Assembly: GCA_017882825.1 (NCBI GenBank)
Contig: JADGOS010000004.1
Location: 1 to 39,190 of the forward strand
From: Demequinaceae bacterium
GTDB taxonomy: Bacteria; Actinomycetota; Actinomycetes; Actinomycetales; Demequinaceae
Direction of reading: 5' to 3'
Length of the DNA: 39,190 nucleotides
The position numbers and the translations under genes are program-made. The first letter of the stretch is position 1; every line of letters starts with the position of its first letter. The notes beneath the pieces are model-generated. The model searched no databases. It saw nothing but the letters and a program-made list of their open reading frames with translations, and was not told the DNA's origin. Positions 18,118-30,137 of this stretch are shown piece by piece.

Positions 18118-19385
18118 GAGACGTCGAGGCCGAGCGCCATTCTCAGGGGCTCGAGCTTCGCCTCGGATTCCGCCCACTCTGCTTCCGGGTCGGAGGCCGC
18201 CACGATTCCGCACCCGGCGAAGAGTCGTAGCCGCGAGGGATCGGCGCGCGAGATCTCGGCGGCGCGGAGGGCGATGCACCACTCGCCGTCGCCGCCAGCG
18301 TCGATCCAGCCAACGGGTCCGGAGTACCGGCCACGATCGAGTCCTTCGAGGGTCTCGATCAGGGCGGCGGCTCGATCGGTGGGTGTGCCACACACGGCCG
18401 CGGAGGGATGGAGTGCCTCCACCAGTTCGAGGCTCGTCGTGTGGTTGCTGAGCACGCCCGTCACATCGGTCGAGAGGTGCATCACGTTGGGCAGGTGGAT
18501 GACGGAAGGCGCCTCGGGAACGTTGATCGAACTGCAATGCCGTTCCAGGACGTCGGCCACCGACCTGACCGCGTACTCGTGCTCCTCTCGGTCCTTCGAG
18601 GAGCGCGCGAGCGCCGCCGCGTGCGCGAGGTCCGCGGTCTCATCACCGGTCGGACGAATGGTGCCAGCAAGGACGCGCGACGTCACGAGGCCCCGGTCGA
18701 CGCGCGCGAGCAATTCGGGCGTCGCGCCCACCATGCCGTCGACGTGGAACGTCCAGCAGGTGGGGTAGTCCCGCGCGAGGGGAGCGAGGATCGACCGGAC
18801 GTCGACGGGGCCGTCGGCGCGCGCGTCCACCGCGCGCGCCAGGACAACCTTGTCGACCGTTCCGGCATCGATGCGCGCGATCGCCGCCCCAACCGCCGCC
18901 GCCCAGATTGCCTGGTCCCCGGCGTCGACATCGACGCGGCCAAGCGGGCGGGGGGGCGTCGCCCCCGCAAACGCCGCCTTAGGGCCAGGCGGGGAGATGG
19001 TCGCCGAGTCGGAGATGACGGTGAGCCACGAACGGCCGCCGCGCGTGCCGAGGACGTATCGAGGAACGATGAGCACCCCCCCGGCTGGCGACGCATCCGC
19101 GAAGGCGAACGAGCCGAAGGCGACGGGGCCGGAACCCCGGACGCCAACCTCGTCGCGGACGACCGCGTGGGAGCACGCGTCGGCCCACCAGGCGCGTGCC
19201 TCGGCTATCCGGGATGCTCCGCGAACCTCAAATCGGGCGACCTCGCCCCAGGCCACCATTCCCTCGCCGCGTCGCACCCAGGAGATTCCGGGGACGGGCA
19301 AGGCCGCGATCAGATCCCCGGGGTCGGCAATCGCCTCGGTCCTGATCACCCACGGGTCGCGGCTGTGCGCCGCCTGCACGCTCAC
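18114..19385 (-). CDS. menF: Isochorismate synthase (chorismate-binding enzyme)
   Basis: KVVLARAVDARADG, LLARVDRGLVTSRVLAGTIRPTGDE, LSTDVTGVL, LHPSAAVCGTPTDRAAALIETLE, YSGPVGWIDAGGDGEWCIALRAAEI, FAGCGIVAASDPEAEW. GTG at 19385 preferred. Confidence 0.95.
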   Translation of the reverse strand: MSVQAAHSRDPWVIRTEAIADPGDLIAALPVPGISWVRRGEGMVAWGEVARFEVRGASRIAEARAWWADACSHAVVRDEVGVRGSGPVAFGSFAFADASPAGGVLIVPRYVLGTRGGRSWLTVISDSATISPPGPKAAFAGATPPRPLGRVDVDAGDQAIWAAAVGAAIARIDAGTVDKVVLARAVDARADGPVDVRSILAPLARDYPTCWTFHVDGMVGATPELLARVDRGLVTSRVLAGTIRPTGDETADLAHAAALARSSKDREEHEYAVRSVADVLERHCSSINVPEAPSVIHLPNVMHLSTDVTGVLSNHTTSLELVEALHPSAAVCGTPTDRAAALIETLEGLDRGRYSGPVGWIDAGGDGEWCIALRAAEISRADPSRLRLFAGCGIVAASDPEAEWAESEAKLEPLRMALGLDVS

Positions 19386-19392
19386 GCCCCCA

Positions 19393-19398
19393 AGCCTA
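19393..19398 (-). promoter_or_regulatory. -10 hexamer TAGGCT, 7 nt before the menF GTG (leaderless-type)
   Basis: Reverse strand reads TAGGCT-TGGGGGC-GTGAGC. Confidence 0.6.
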
Positions 19399-19461
19399 AG
19401 TCCGCATCTCCCGCGCCCCTCACGGTCTCCCAACCGCGCGAGGGCGCGTTCGGAGAGAACG

Positions 19462-19467
19462 TAGGCT
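19462..19467 (+). promoter_or_regulatory. -10 hexamer TAGGCT, 6 nt before the geranylgeranyl reductase GTG (leaderless-type); possible promoter of the nuo array
   Basis: TAGGCT-GAGGGG-GTGAAG. Confidence 0.6.
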
Positions 19468-19473
19468 GAGGGG

Positions 19474-20757
19474 GTGAAGACGGACGCCGACGCCATCATC
19501 GTGGGCGCGGGTCCGGCCGGATCTGCCGTCGCCCACTACCTCGCCAAAGAGGGCTTCAGCGTAATCGCGCTCGAGAAGGCGCGCTTTCCGCGCGACAAGG
19601 TCTGTGGGGATGGGCTGACGCCCCGCGCCGTTCGCGAACTCTCCCTGATGGGCGTCGCGACTCCCGAGTCCGAGGGCTGGGTACGCAACAAGGGGCTACG
19701 CATCATCGGCGGTGGGCATCGACTCGAATTTCCGTGGATCGAGAGCGCCTCCTTCCCTGGCTACGGCCTGACGTTGCCCCGCGCCCAGTTCGACCACGTG
19801 CTCGCGAGGCACGCGCGGGCGACGGGAGCGGACGTGCGCGAGGGCGTGGCGGTCGAGGGCCTCCTGCACGACGAGCGCACGGGCCGGGCCGTCGGGGTGA
19901 CCGCCAGGCAGACGGACGCGAAGGGTCGCAAGATCGGCGACGTCGTCACCTACAGTGCGCCCCTCGTGATCGCGGCCGATGGGGTCAGCTCGCGCATCGC
20001 GACGAGCGCGGGGATTGAGCGCAAGAAGGGCCGGCCCATGGGGGTCGCCGTCCGCACTTACTTCCGCGTCGACCGCCCCAGGGACGAGTGGATGGAGGGA
20101 CACCTCGAACTCTGGTCGGGCGAGGCGGGCAAGTCGAAACTCCTCCCCGGCTACGGGTGGATCTTCACCGTCGCAGACGGGTTGGTCAACGTCGGCCTCG
20201 GGACGCTCAGCGGGCGGGGCAAGCCGCTCGGGCTCGACCACAGGGCGATGCTTGAGGAGTTCATCAAGAACACCGCGGGTGAGTGGGGATTCGTTGAGGA
20301 GGCCAGGGCGGGCGAGACGCTCGGCGCCGCGATCCCCATGGGATTCAGCCGTCAGCCGCACTACCGCGACGGCCTGATGCTCGTCGGCGACAGCGGGGGG
20401 ATGGTCAACCCGTTTAACGGGGAGGGCATTGCCTACGCGATGCAGGCGGCACGCCGCGCGACCGAGGCCGCCGTCGGCGCCCGCGAGGCGACGAGCGACC
20501 GGGACCGCGAGCGCGCGCTCGCGGGGTACCCGCGCCACATGAAGTCGGACCTTGGCGGCTACTACAGCTTGGGACGCGTGTTCGCCGCCCTCATCGAGCG
20601 CCCGTCCGTCATGCGTGCGTGCACCAAGTACGGACTTCCGCGTCCAACCATCATGTGGATTACCCATAAACTGCTGTCTGACGTCTACGAGCCGCACGGC
20701 GGCGACTGGGCCGATCGAATCCTCGCCACGATGGCGCGTGTTGCGCCGAAGGCGTGA
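19474..20757 (+). CDS. Geranylgeranyl reductase family FAD-dependent oxidoreductase (MenJ-like menaquinone prenyl reductase candidate)
   Basis: DAIIVGAGPAGSAVAHYLAKEGFSVIALEKARFPRDKVCGDGLTPRAV (Rossmann FAD); LMLVGDSGGMVNPFNGEGIAYAMQAAR; adjacent to men and nuo genes. Confidence 0.92.
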   Translation: MKTDADAIIVGAGPAGSAVAHYLAKEGFSVIALEKARFPRDKVCGDGLTPRAVRELSLMGVATPESEGWVRNKGLRIIGGGHRLEFPWIESASFPGYGLTLPRAQFDHVLARHARATGADVREGVAVEGLLHDERTGRAVGVTARQTDAKGRKIGDVVTYSAPLVIAADGVSSRIATSAGIERKKGRPMGVAVRTYFRVDRPRDEWMEGHLELWSGEAGKSKLLPGYGWIFTVADGLVNVGLGTLSGRGKPLGLDHRAMLEEFIKNTAGEWGFVEEARAGETLGAAIPMGFSRQPHYRDGLMLVGDSGGMVNPFNGEGIAYAMQAARRATEAAVGAREATSDRDRERALAGYPRHMKSDLGGYYSLGRVFAALIERPSVMRACTKYGLPRPTIMWITHKLLSDVYEPHGGDWADRILATMARVAPKA

Positions 20758-20788
20758 TCATGGGCCGAGTCAGGAAGGGAGCCTTTCG

Positions 20789-21148
20789 GTGAACCCCTAC
20801 GTGCCGGTGATCATGATGATCGCCGTGGCTGGCGTGCTCGCGGTAGCGGGCGTCGGGCTCAGTGCCGTCCTTGGGCCCAAGCGCTACAACCAGGCGAAAC
20901 TCGACCGCTACGAGTCCGGAGTGCAACCCACCCCCGCAGCCGAAGGCGGCGGCAGGGTTCCGATCAAGTACTTCCTCGTGGCGATGACCTTCATCATCTT
21001 CGATGTCGAGGTGGTGTTCCTCTACCCTTGGGCGGTGGCGTACCAACAGTTCGCGCTGTTCGGCTACATCGCCATCGTGACGTTCCTTGCCCTCATTACC
21101 GTGCCCTTCATCTATGAGTGGCGCCGCGGCGGATTCGACTGGGAGTAA
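20789..21148 (+). CDS. nuoA: NADH-quinone oxidoreductase subunit A
   Basis: YESGVQP, KYFLVAMTFIIFDVEVVFLYPWAV; GTG at 20789 with GGAAGGGA upstream. Confidence 0.97.
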   Translation: MNPYVPVIMMIAVAGVLAVAGVGLSAVLGPKRYNQAKLDRYESGVQPTPAAEGGGRVPIKYFLVAMTFIIFDVEVVFLYPWAVAYQQFALFGYIAIVTFLALITVPFIYEWRRGGFDWE

Positions 21149-21151
21149 TCG

Positions 21152-21703
21152 ATGGGTCTTGAGGAGAGCGCGCCGGGGTTCCTTCTCGGTACGGTCGAGG
21201 GCGTTGCGGGTTGGGCCCGCGGGGCTTCGGTGTACCCGGTGACCTTCGGCCTCGCCTGTTGCTCGATCGAGATGATGTCGGCCGGGGGGCCGCGCTTCGA
21301 CATCGCGCGCATGGGTTCCGAGGTCTTCCGCGGTTCGCCGCGCCAGGCCGACCTCATGATCGTCGCCGGCCGCGTCAGCCAGAAGATGGCCCCCATCCTG
21401 CGCCAGGTCTACGACCAGATGGCCGCGCCCAAGTGGGTCATCGCGATGGGCGTCTGCGCATCCTCCGGGGGGATGTTCAACAACTACGCCATCCTCCAGG
21501 GCGTCGACCACGTCGTTCCCGTCGACGTCTACCTCCCGGGTTGCCCGCCGCGCCCCGAGATGCTCCTGAACGCGCTCATGATGATCAAGAAGCACGCCCG
21601 CGAAACCCCGCTGGGCGCCGACCGGCGCCGTATCGCCCGCGCCGCGGAGCAGGCCGCGCTCGGGGCCCCGCCCACCTCCGACATGACGGGACTTCTCCGG
21701 TGA
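21152..21703 (+). CDS. nuoB: NADH-quinone oxidoreductase subunit B
   Basis: [49 protein letters not shown]2 cluster ligands intact. Confidence 0.98.
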   Translation: MGLEESAPGFLLGTVEGVAGWARGASVYPVTFGLACCSIEMMSAGGPRFDIARMGSEVFRGSPRQADLMIVAGRVSQKMAPILRQVYDQMAAPKWVIAMGVCASSGGMFNNYAILQGVDHVVPVDVYLPGCPPRPEMLLNALMMIKKHARETPLGADRRRIARAAEQAALGAPPTSDMTGLLR

Positions 21704-22392
21704 GCGGCGACGAGATCGTCGGCGCGCCTGCGCGCGACGGGCGAACGCCCATGACCCTGCTGTCCGTCCAAGACGGCATGTTCTCGGGCTCCGGAGACAC
21801 CTCCGGCTACGGCGGACTTGAGCAGACGTTCGCGATGCCGGGCCCGACGGAGCGCCCCTACGGCGAGTGGTTCGACGGGGGCGTCGACATCCTCAGGGAA
21901 CTGCTCGGCGCGAACGCGGACGCCGCGATCGAGGCCGTCGTGGTGGACCGCGGCGAACTCACCCTCGTCATCGCGCGGGACTTCATCGTCGAGGTTTGCC
22001 AGCACCTTCGTGACGATCGAGATCTCCGCTTCGAGTTGAGCCTCGGCGTGAGCGGGGTTCACTACCCTGCGGACGCGGGGCGCGAGCTTCACGCCGCCTA
22101 TCATTTGCGCTCCATCACCCACAATCGACGCCTTCGCCTCGAGGTCGCCGTGGCCGACTTCGACCCCCACATCCCGACCACCACGGCGGTCTACCCCGCC
22201 AACAACTGGCACGAGCGCGAGACGTACGACTTCTTCGGCATCATCTTCGACGGCCACCCTTCGCTCGCCCGCATCGCGATGCCCGACGACTGGATTGGGC
22301 ACCCGCAACGCAAGGACTACCCGCTCGGCGGGGTGCCGGTCGAGTACAAGGGAGCCACCGTCGCGTCGCCGGAATACCGGAGGCAGTCCTAA
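21700..22392 (+). CDS. nuoC: NADH-quinone oxidoreductase subunit C
   Basis: [57 protein letters not shown] at 21700 overlaps the nuoB stop. Confidence 0.96.
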   Translation: MSGDEIVGAPARDGRTPMTLLSVQDGMFSGSGDTSGYGGLEQTFAMPGPTERPYGEWFDGGVDILRELLGANADAAIEAVVVDRGELTLVIARDFIVEVCQHLRDDRDLRFELSLGVSGVHYPADAGRELHAAYHLRSITHNRRLRLEVAVADFDPHIPTTTAVYPANNWHERETYDFFGIIFDGHPSLARIAMPDDWIGHPQRKDYPLGGVPVEYKGATVASPEYRRQS

Positions 22393-23723
22393 TGGCCACG
22401 CACGCCACGGGGGCGATTCAGGAGGATGGGGCGGTTCCCGAGTTCACCGCCTCTGGCGGCGACTGGTCGGACGTCACGGAGGAGGCCGCACGCCTTTCGG
22501 GCCAGCGGATTGTGGTGAACATGGGCCCGCAGCATCCTTCGACCCACGGCGTCCTACGCATCATGCTCGAGATTGACGGCGAGACCATCACCGAGGCCCG
22601 CGCTGGCGTCGGGTACCTCCACACGGGCATCGAGAAGAGCATGGAGTGGAGGACGTGGACCCAGGGCTCCACGCTGTGCACCCGCATGGACTACCTCGCG
22701 TCCATGTTCCAGGAGGCCGCCTTCTGCCTGGCGACCGAGAAGTTGCTCGGCATCACCGACGACATTCCCGAGCGGGCGAGCGTGCTGCGCGTGCTCATGA
22801 TGGAACTCAATCGCATCTCGTCTCACCTGGTCGCGATCGGCACCGGCGGGAACGAGCTCGGCGCGACGACGATCATGACCACCTCGTTCCTCGCCCGCGA
22901 GGACGTGCTTCGCATCATCGAGGCCGTGACGGGCCTTCGAATGAACAACGGCTACATCCGGCCGGGAGGCGTGGCGCAAGACGCGCCCGAGGACATCGTG
23001 GACAGGCTGGTCGAGCTCGACGGAAAGCTCGCGTCCAAGATGAGCGAGCTTGCCGACCTCCAACTGAAGAACCCGATCTTCCTTGCCCGCACCTCCGGAA
23101 TCGCGCACCTCGGCCTCGCGGGGTGCATGGCGCTGGGCATCACCGGCCCCATGCTCCGCGCAGCAGGCCTCCCGTACGACGTGCGCAAGACGGATCCGTA
23201 TTGCGGGTACGAGACCTACGACTTCCAGGTTCCCGTGGCGGAGGCGGCCGACGCCTACACTCGCACGGTCCTACGGATCGAGGAGGTCTACGAGTCGATG
23301 AAGATCGTGCGGCAGTGTGCCGTTCGGCTCGCCGAAAACCCGGGGCCGGTCATGGTGGCCGACAAGAAGATCGCGTGGCCCGCGCAGCTCTCGCTTGGCG
23401 CGGACGGGCTGGGCAACTCGCTCGAGCACATCAAGGAGATCATGGGCACCTCGATGGAGGCGCTCATCCACCACTTCAAACTCGTGACCGAGGGATTCAA
23501 GGTCCCCGTGGGCCAGGTGTGGCAGACGGTCGAGGCGCCGCGCGGCGAACTCGGCGTCCACCTCGTATCCGGGGGCGGGACGAAGCCGTGGAGGGCGCAC
23601 TTCCGCGATCCCTCGTTCAACAACCTTCAGGCGCTGTCGATCCTCTGCGAGGGCGGCCAGATGGCCGACGTCGTGGTCGCGGTCGCGTCGATCGACCCGG
23701 TGTTGGGAGGCGTCGACCGATGA
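22392..23723 (+). CDS. nuoD: NADH-quinone oxidoreductase subunit D
   Basis: [49 protein letters not shown]-terminal DPVLGGVDR. Confidence 0.98.
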   Translation: MATHATGAIQEDGAVPEFTASGGDWSDVTEEAARLSGQRIVVNMGPQHPSTHGVLRIMLEIDGETITEARAGVGYLHTGIEKSMEWRTWTQGSTLCTRMDYLASMFQEAAFCLATEKLLGITDDIPERASVLRVLMMELNRISSHLVAIGTGGNELGATTIMTTSFLAREDVLRIIEAVTGLRMNNGYIRPGGVAQDAPEDIVDRLVELDGKLASKMSELADLQLKNPIFLARTSGIAHLGLAGCMALGITGPMLRAAGLPYDVRKTDPYCGYETYDFQVPVAEAADAYTRTVLRIEEVYESMKIVRQCAVRLAENPGPVMVADKKIAWPAQLSLGADGLGNSLEHIKEIMGTSMEALIHHFKLVTEGFKVPVGQVWQTVEAPRGELGVHLVSGGGTKPWRAHFRDPSFNNLQALSILCEGGQMADVVVAVASIDPVLGGVDR

Positions 23724-24372
23724 CCTATACGGACGAGCAGACCAAGCGCCTCGCCAAGGATGCCTCGGCGATCATCGCCCGCTACCCGCAGGCGCGCTCG
23801 GCGCTCCTTCCCCTGTTGCACCTGGTGCAATCGGAGGACGGCTTCGTCTCGCCCGACGGGATGGTGTTCTGCGCCGACCAACTCGGGGTCTCGACGGCCG
23901 AGGTCAGCGCGGTGGCGACGTTCTACTCGCAGTTCAAGCGCCACCCGACAGGCGAGTACCAGGTCGGGGTCTGCACCAACACCCTGTGCGCGCTCATGGG
24001 AGGCGACGCGGTGTGGGACTCGCTGACGAAGCACCTGGGAGTGGGCGACGACGAGACGACCCCGGACGGCAAGGTCACCCTCGAACGCATCGAGTGCAAC
24101 GCGGCGTGTGACTACGCTCCCGTGGTGATGGTCAACTGGGAGTTCTTCGACAATCAGACCCCTGAGTCCGCGAAGGCGGTCGTCGATTCACTGCGCGCGG
24201 GCAAGGACGTTGCGCCTACCCGCGGCGCCGCGAAGGTCTGCTCGTTCAAGGAGGTCTCGCGCGTGCTCGCCGGCTTTGAGGACGGCCGCGCTGGCGAGGG
24301 CGTTGGCGCGGGTCCGGCGTCGCTCGTGGGCCTCGAGGCCGCCGCAGGCGCGAAGCCTAACGGGGGCGCGGA

Positions 24373-24376
<4 letters not shown>
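23720..24376 (+). CDS. nuoE: NADH-quinone oxidoreductase subunit E
   Basis: [15 protein letters not shown] and [16 protein letters not shown] [2Fe-2S] ligands. Confidence 0.97.
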
Positions 24377-25688
<1,312 letters not shown>

Positions 25689-25692
<4 letters not shown>

Positions 25693-28181
25693 CGACCACG
25701 GCAGGCGCGAAGGCTGACGCGAACCTCGTCACCACCATCACCGCGACGATCGACGGCTTCGAGGTCACCGTGCCCAAGGGCACGCTCATCATCCGGGCCG
25801 CCGAGGACATCGGCGTCGAGATCCCCCGCTTCTGCGACCACCCCGCGCTGGAGCCAGCCGGCGCCTGCCGCCAATGTCTCGTCGAGGTAGCGGCTCCGGA
25901 CCGCGACGGCAACCTCACGCCCATGCCAAAGCCCCAGGCGTCGTGCTCCGTGGAACTCACCGCCGGGATGGTCGTGAAGACCCAGGAGACGTCCGAGGTC
26001 GCCGACCGCGCCCAGAAGGGCGTGATGGAGCTCCTGCTCATCAACCACCCGCTGGACTGCCCCGTGTGCGACAAGGGCGGCGAGTGCCCCCTGCAGAACC
26101 AGGCAATGAGCCACGGCAACGCCGAGAGCCGCTTCCGCGACCAGAAGCGGACCTTCGAGAAGCCGATCGTGCTCACGTCGGAAGTCCTCCTCGATCGAGA
26201 GCGGTGCGTCCTCTGCCAGCGCTGCACGCGCTTCAGCGAACAGATCCCGGGCGACCCGTTCATCGAACTTCAGGAACGCGGCGCAACCTCGCAGGTGGGG
26301 CTCCTCGACGTCGACGTGCTCGACTTCGAGGGATTCGCGGCCTCGGGCCTCCCCACCGAGGACGAGTCCGGGCGCCCCTTCTCGTCGTACTTCGCCGGCA
26401 ACACCATCCAGATCTGTCCCGTCGGTGCGCTGACCTCGGCCGCCTATCGGTTCCGCGCTCGGCCCTTCGACCTCGTGTCGTCGCCGTCAATCGCCGAGCA
26501 CGACTCCTCGGGCAGCGCGGTCCGCATCGATCACCGACGCGGCAAGGTGATGCGCCGCCTCGCGATCAACGATCCCCTGGTCAACGAAGACTGGATCACG
26601 GACAAGGACCGCTTCGCGTTCCGTTGGCAGGACCTCGACGACCGGCTGACGCACCCCCTGGTCCGCGACGACGCGGGTGTCCTGGTCGAGGCGAGCTGGC
26701 CCGAGGCGCTCGAGCGCGCTGCGGCCGGGCTGGCCAATGCGATGGTCGCCACGAAGGCGAAGGGCGTGGGCGTGCTCCCCGGGGGCAGGGTGACGCTCGA
26801 GGATGCGTACGCGTACGGCAAGTTCGCGCGCGCGGTGCTCGGCACGAACGACATCGACGCGCGCTGGCGCGCGACGAGCGAGGAGGAGCACGCGTTCCTC
26901 GCGTCGAGCGTCGCCGGCACGGGGATCGGCGTTACGTTTGCCGACCTTGAGAAGGCCCCTGCGGTCCTCATGGTCTCCTTTGAGCCCGAGGACGAGGGTG
27001 GCGTCGTCTTCTTGCGCCTTCGAAAGTCGCGCGGCTCACAGAAGGTGTTCACTATCGCGCCCTTCCTGTCACCCGGCGCGCGGAAGCTCGACGCGACGCT
27101 CGTTCCGGCTGTGCCCGGGGCCGAGGGTGCGGTCCTCGCCTCCCTTCCCCACGACGTCGTCGCAGCCCTGAAGGGCGACGGAGCCGTCATCATTCTTGGG
27201 GAGCGGATCGCCTCCGCACGGGGCGGGCTCACCGCGGCGCTCGCGCTCGCGGACTCAACCGGCGCCCGGCTGGCCTGGATTCCGCGTCGCGCGGGCGAGC
27301 GAGGCGCGGTCGAGGCTGGCGCGCTTCCCGGGGTGCTCCCCGGCGGCGGATCCGCCGGTTCGGCCGGTGCCAAGATCGCCCTCGTCCGTACGTGGGGCAT
27401 CGAGAGCCTCCCGGCCGCTTACGGCCGCGGTCTCGACGACATCCTGGCCGCCGCAGCGTCCGGCCATCTGGGCGCGCTCGTCCTCGGTGGAGTCTCGCTC
27501 GACGATCTTCCGCCGAGCGCCGAGGCGGCAATCAAGAAGGCGCCGTTCGTCGTCAGCCTCGAGGTGCGCCGCAGCGGCGTGACCGAACTCGCCGACGTCG
27601 TGCTCCCCGTCGCCCCTCCCTCCGAGAAGGCCGGAACGTTCGTCAACTGGGAGGGCCGGCCGAGGGCGTTCGAGGCGGCGTTCGAAACCTCGGCGGTGAG
27701 CGATCACCGTGCGCTCGACATGCTCGCCCGGGCGATGGGCGCGGACCTCGGGACCCCGACCGTGGACGCCGTGCGCGCCGAACTCGACTCGATCACGGTG
27801 GATGACGCGGCACGCGCGTCTCGCCCGTCGTTCGCCGCGCCGTCCTCAACGCCTCGTGGCACGGCGGTACACGCCGTGCTCGCGTCGTGGCACCTGCTCG
27901 TCGATGCTGGCGCCCTCCAGGACGGCGAGCCTCACCTGGCGGGCACGGGCCGCGTGGCCGTCGCGCGCGTGAGCGCGGCGACGGCGGCGACCCTCGGGTC
28001 CGCCGGGGTCGTGCGGGTTTCGGGCGCGGGGCGCGGGTCGATTACGCTGCCCGTGGTGGCGACGCCGGGCATGGCCGACGGCGTCGTGTGGCTTCCCGCA
28101 AACTCGCCGGGCGCCAACACCGCACGGATGCTCGGAGTCTGGCCCGGAGCCAGCGTTACCGTGAAGGGACTCGGCGCATGA
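25689..28181 (+). CDS. nuoG: NADH-quinone oxidoreductase subunit G (N7 iron-sulfur ligands replaced)
   Basis: [49 protein letters not shown] clusters present; the N7 motif region reads AEHDSSGS...WITDK without cysteines. Confidence 0.96.
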
Positions 28182-29518
28182 TGGCCCTTGAGGTGATCCC
28201 CGTCTCCGACACGCTCGCGGGCGACAGCATCTGGGTGGTGCTGATCAAGGCCGTCGCGATCCTCGTCTTCCTACTTCTGAGCGTGCTGTTCGCCGTGTGG
28301 TTCGAGCGCCGGGTCATCGCGCGCTTCCAGGAGCGACGCGGCCCGAACATGCACGGACCTTTCGGCCTGATGCAGTCCCTGGGTGACGCGCTCAAGCTTC
28401 TGTTCAAGGAGGACGTCACCGTCGCGGCAGCGGACAAGGTGCTGTACCTCGTCGCGCCGGTCATCTCCGTTGGGGCGGCGTTCCTCACCTTCGCCGTGAT
28501 TCCCATGGGCCCCGCAGTCCACATCCCCTTCACCCACGACGTGACCCCGCTCCAGTTGACCGACTTCCCCGTGGCGATGCTCTACATCCTCGCGTGCGCG
28601 GCGCTTGGCGTGTATGGGATCGTGCTCGGCGGGTGGGCGTCGGGCTCGACCTACCCCCTCATGGGTGCGGTTCGGTCGACGGCGCAGGTGATCTCCTACG
28701 AGCTCGCGATGGGCCTGTCCCTCGTCACGGTCTTCCTCATGTCCCACTCGATGTCGATGGGCGACATCGTGGCGTCGCAGGAGCACCGATGGTGGATTGT
28801 CTCCGTCTTCCCCGCCTTCCTCCTCTACGTCATCTCCATGATCGGCGAGACCAACCGCCTGCCGTTTGACCTGCCCGAGGCAGAGGGCGAGCTCGTCGCC
28901 GGCTACTTCACCGAGTACTCGTCGATGAAGTTCGCGTGGTTCTTCCTCGCGGAATACATCAACATGATCAACGTCTCCGCCGTCGCGACGACCCTCTTCC
29001 TGGGGGGATGGCGCGCGCCGTGGCCGCTAAGCCTCGTCGGGGACGGCGTGCTCAACACCGGGTGGTGGCCGCTCCTATGGTTCCTTGCCAAGGTGTGGAT
29101 GCTGATGTTCTTCTTCGTCTGGGTCCGTGGGACGCTCCTGCGCTTCCGGTACGACCAGTTCATGAAGCTCGGCTGGAAGATCCTCATCCCCGCGGGGCTC
29201 GTGTGGGTCGTGCTGTGGGGTGGCGCGCAGGTCGCCTCCGACGCGGGCGTGCTCCCCGGCATGCGGCAGGTCTTGATAGGAATCGCGGTGGTCTTGGCCA
29301 TCGCGGCGCTCATCACCGGGCTATGGCCGAACAAGGACGTGCCCAGCAAGCCGGGGGCGGCCACCGGGACCCTGCGGGAGATCGACGCGTTCGCCGGCGG
29401 CTTCCCCGTGCCGCCGAAGCCAGGGGAGAAGTTGCCCCCTTCGCGGCGCTCGGGCCATACCGTCGCGGGTTCCGCCCGCCGCGGCCATTCGACGGGAGGC
29501 GCCGATGGAGCAGCGTGA
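28178..29518 (+). CDS. nuoH: NADH-quinone oxidoreductase subunit H
   Basis: [68 protein letters not shown]; Pro-rich C-terminal tail. Confidence 0.97.
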   Translation: MMALEVIPVSDTLAGDSIWVVLIKAVAILVFLLLSVLFAVWFERRVIARFQERRGPNMHGPFGLMQSLGDALKLLFKEDVTVAAADKVLYLVAPVISVGAAFLTFAVIPMGPAVHIPFTHDVTPLQLTDFPVAMLYILACAALGVYGIVLGGWASGSTYPLMGAVRSTAQVISYELAMGLSLVTVFLMSHSMSMGDIVASQEHRWWIVSVFPAFLLYVISMIGETNRLPFDLPEAEGELVAGYFTEYSSMKFAWFFLAEYINMINVSAVATTLFLGGWRAPWPLSLVGDGVLNTGWWPLLWFLAKVWMLMFFFVWVRGTLLRFRYDQFMKLGWKILIPAGLVWVVLWGGAQVASDAGVLPGMRQVLIGIAVVLAIAALITGLWPNKDVPSKPGAATGTLREIDAFAGGFPVPPKPGEKLPPSRRSGHTVAGSARRGHSTGGADGAA

Positions 29519-30137
29519 GCCCGCCTTCGAATCGAACTTGCCCAAGAAGGGGCCGATCGGCTCGTTCTTCGCACCCGTGGCCGGGTTCGGCGTCACCATG
29601 CGCAACTTCTTCCGCGCGCCCAAGACCGAGCAGTACCCCAAAGAGAAGGTTCCGACCGAGCCCCGGTATCACGGACGCCACCAGCTAAACCGGCACCCCG
29701 ACGGCCTGGAGAAGTGCATCGGGTGCGAACTCTGCGCGTGGGCTTGCCCCGCGGATGCGATCTACGTTGAGGGCGACTCCAACACGCCGGAGGCACAGTT
29801 CTCGCCGGGGGAGCGATACGGGCGTGTCTACCAAATCAACTACCTGCGCTGCATCTTCTGCGGGCTGTGCATCGAGGCGTGCCCGACGCGCGCCCTCACC
29901 ATGACGAACGACTACGAACTCGCCGGGCCGACGCGCGAGGGTCTGATCTACGAGAAGCAGGACCTGCTTGCGCCCCTCGGGGAGGGCATGCTCGCCGCCC
30001 CGCACCCGATGGCGCTCGGCACGACCGACAAGGAGTACTACCGTGGCGACGTGATCGGCGTCGACGAGGACCAGATTGAGTGGGTCAGGGAGAACCGCCC
30101 GAATGACCCGAGCCTCCCGGAGGTGAATCGTGCGTGA
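29505..30137 (+). CDS. nuoI: NADH-quinone oxidoreductase subunit I
   Basis: Two 4Fe-4S motifs: [20 protein letters not shown] and [18 protein letters not shown]. Confidence 0.97.
   Translation: MEQREPAFESNLPKKGPIGSFFAPVAGFGVTMRNFFRAPKTEQYPKEKVPTEPRYHGRHQLNRHPDGLEKCIGCELCAWACPADAIYVEGDSNTPEAQFSPGERYGRVYQINYLRCIFCGLCIEACPTRALTMTNDYELAGPTREGLIYEKQDLLAPLGEGMLAAPHPMALGTTDKEYYRGDVIGVDEDQIEWVRENRPNDPSLPEVNRA

Noticed and set aside
17071-18537. 488-aa minus-strand ORF
   Set aside because: Overlaps paralog B and menF in another frame; Arg/Gly-rich noise.
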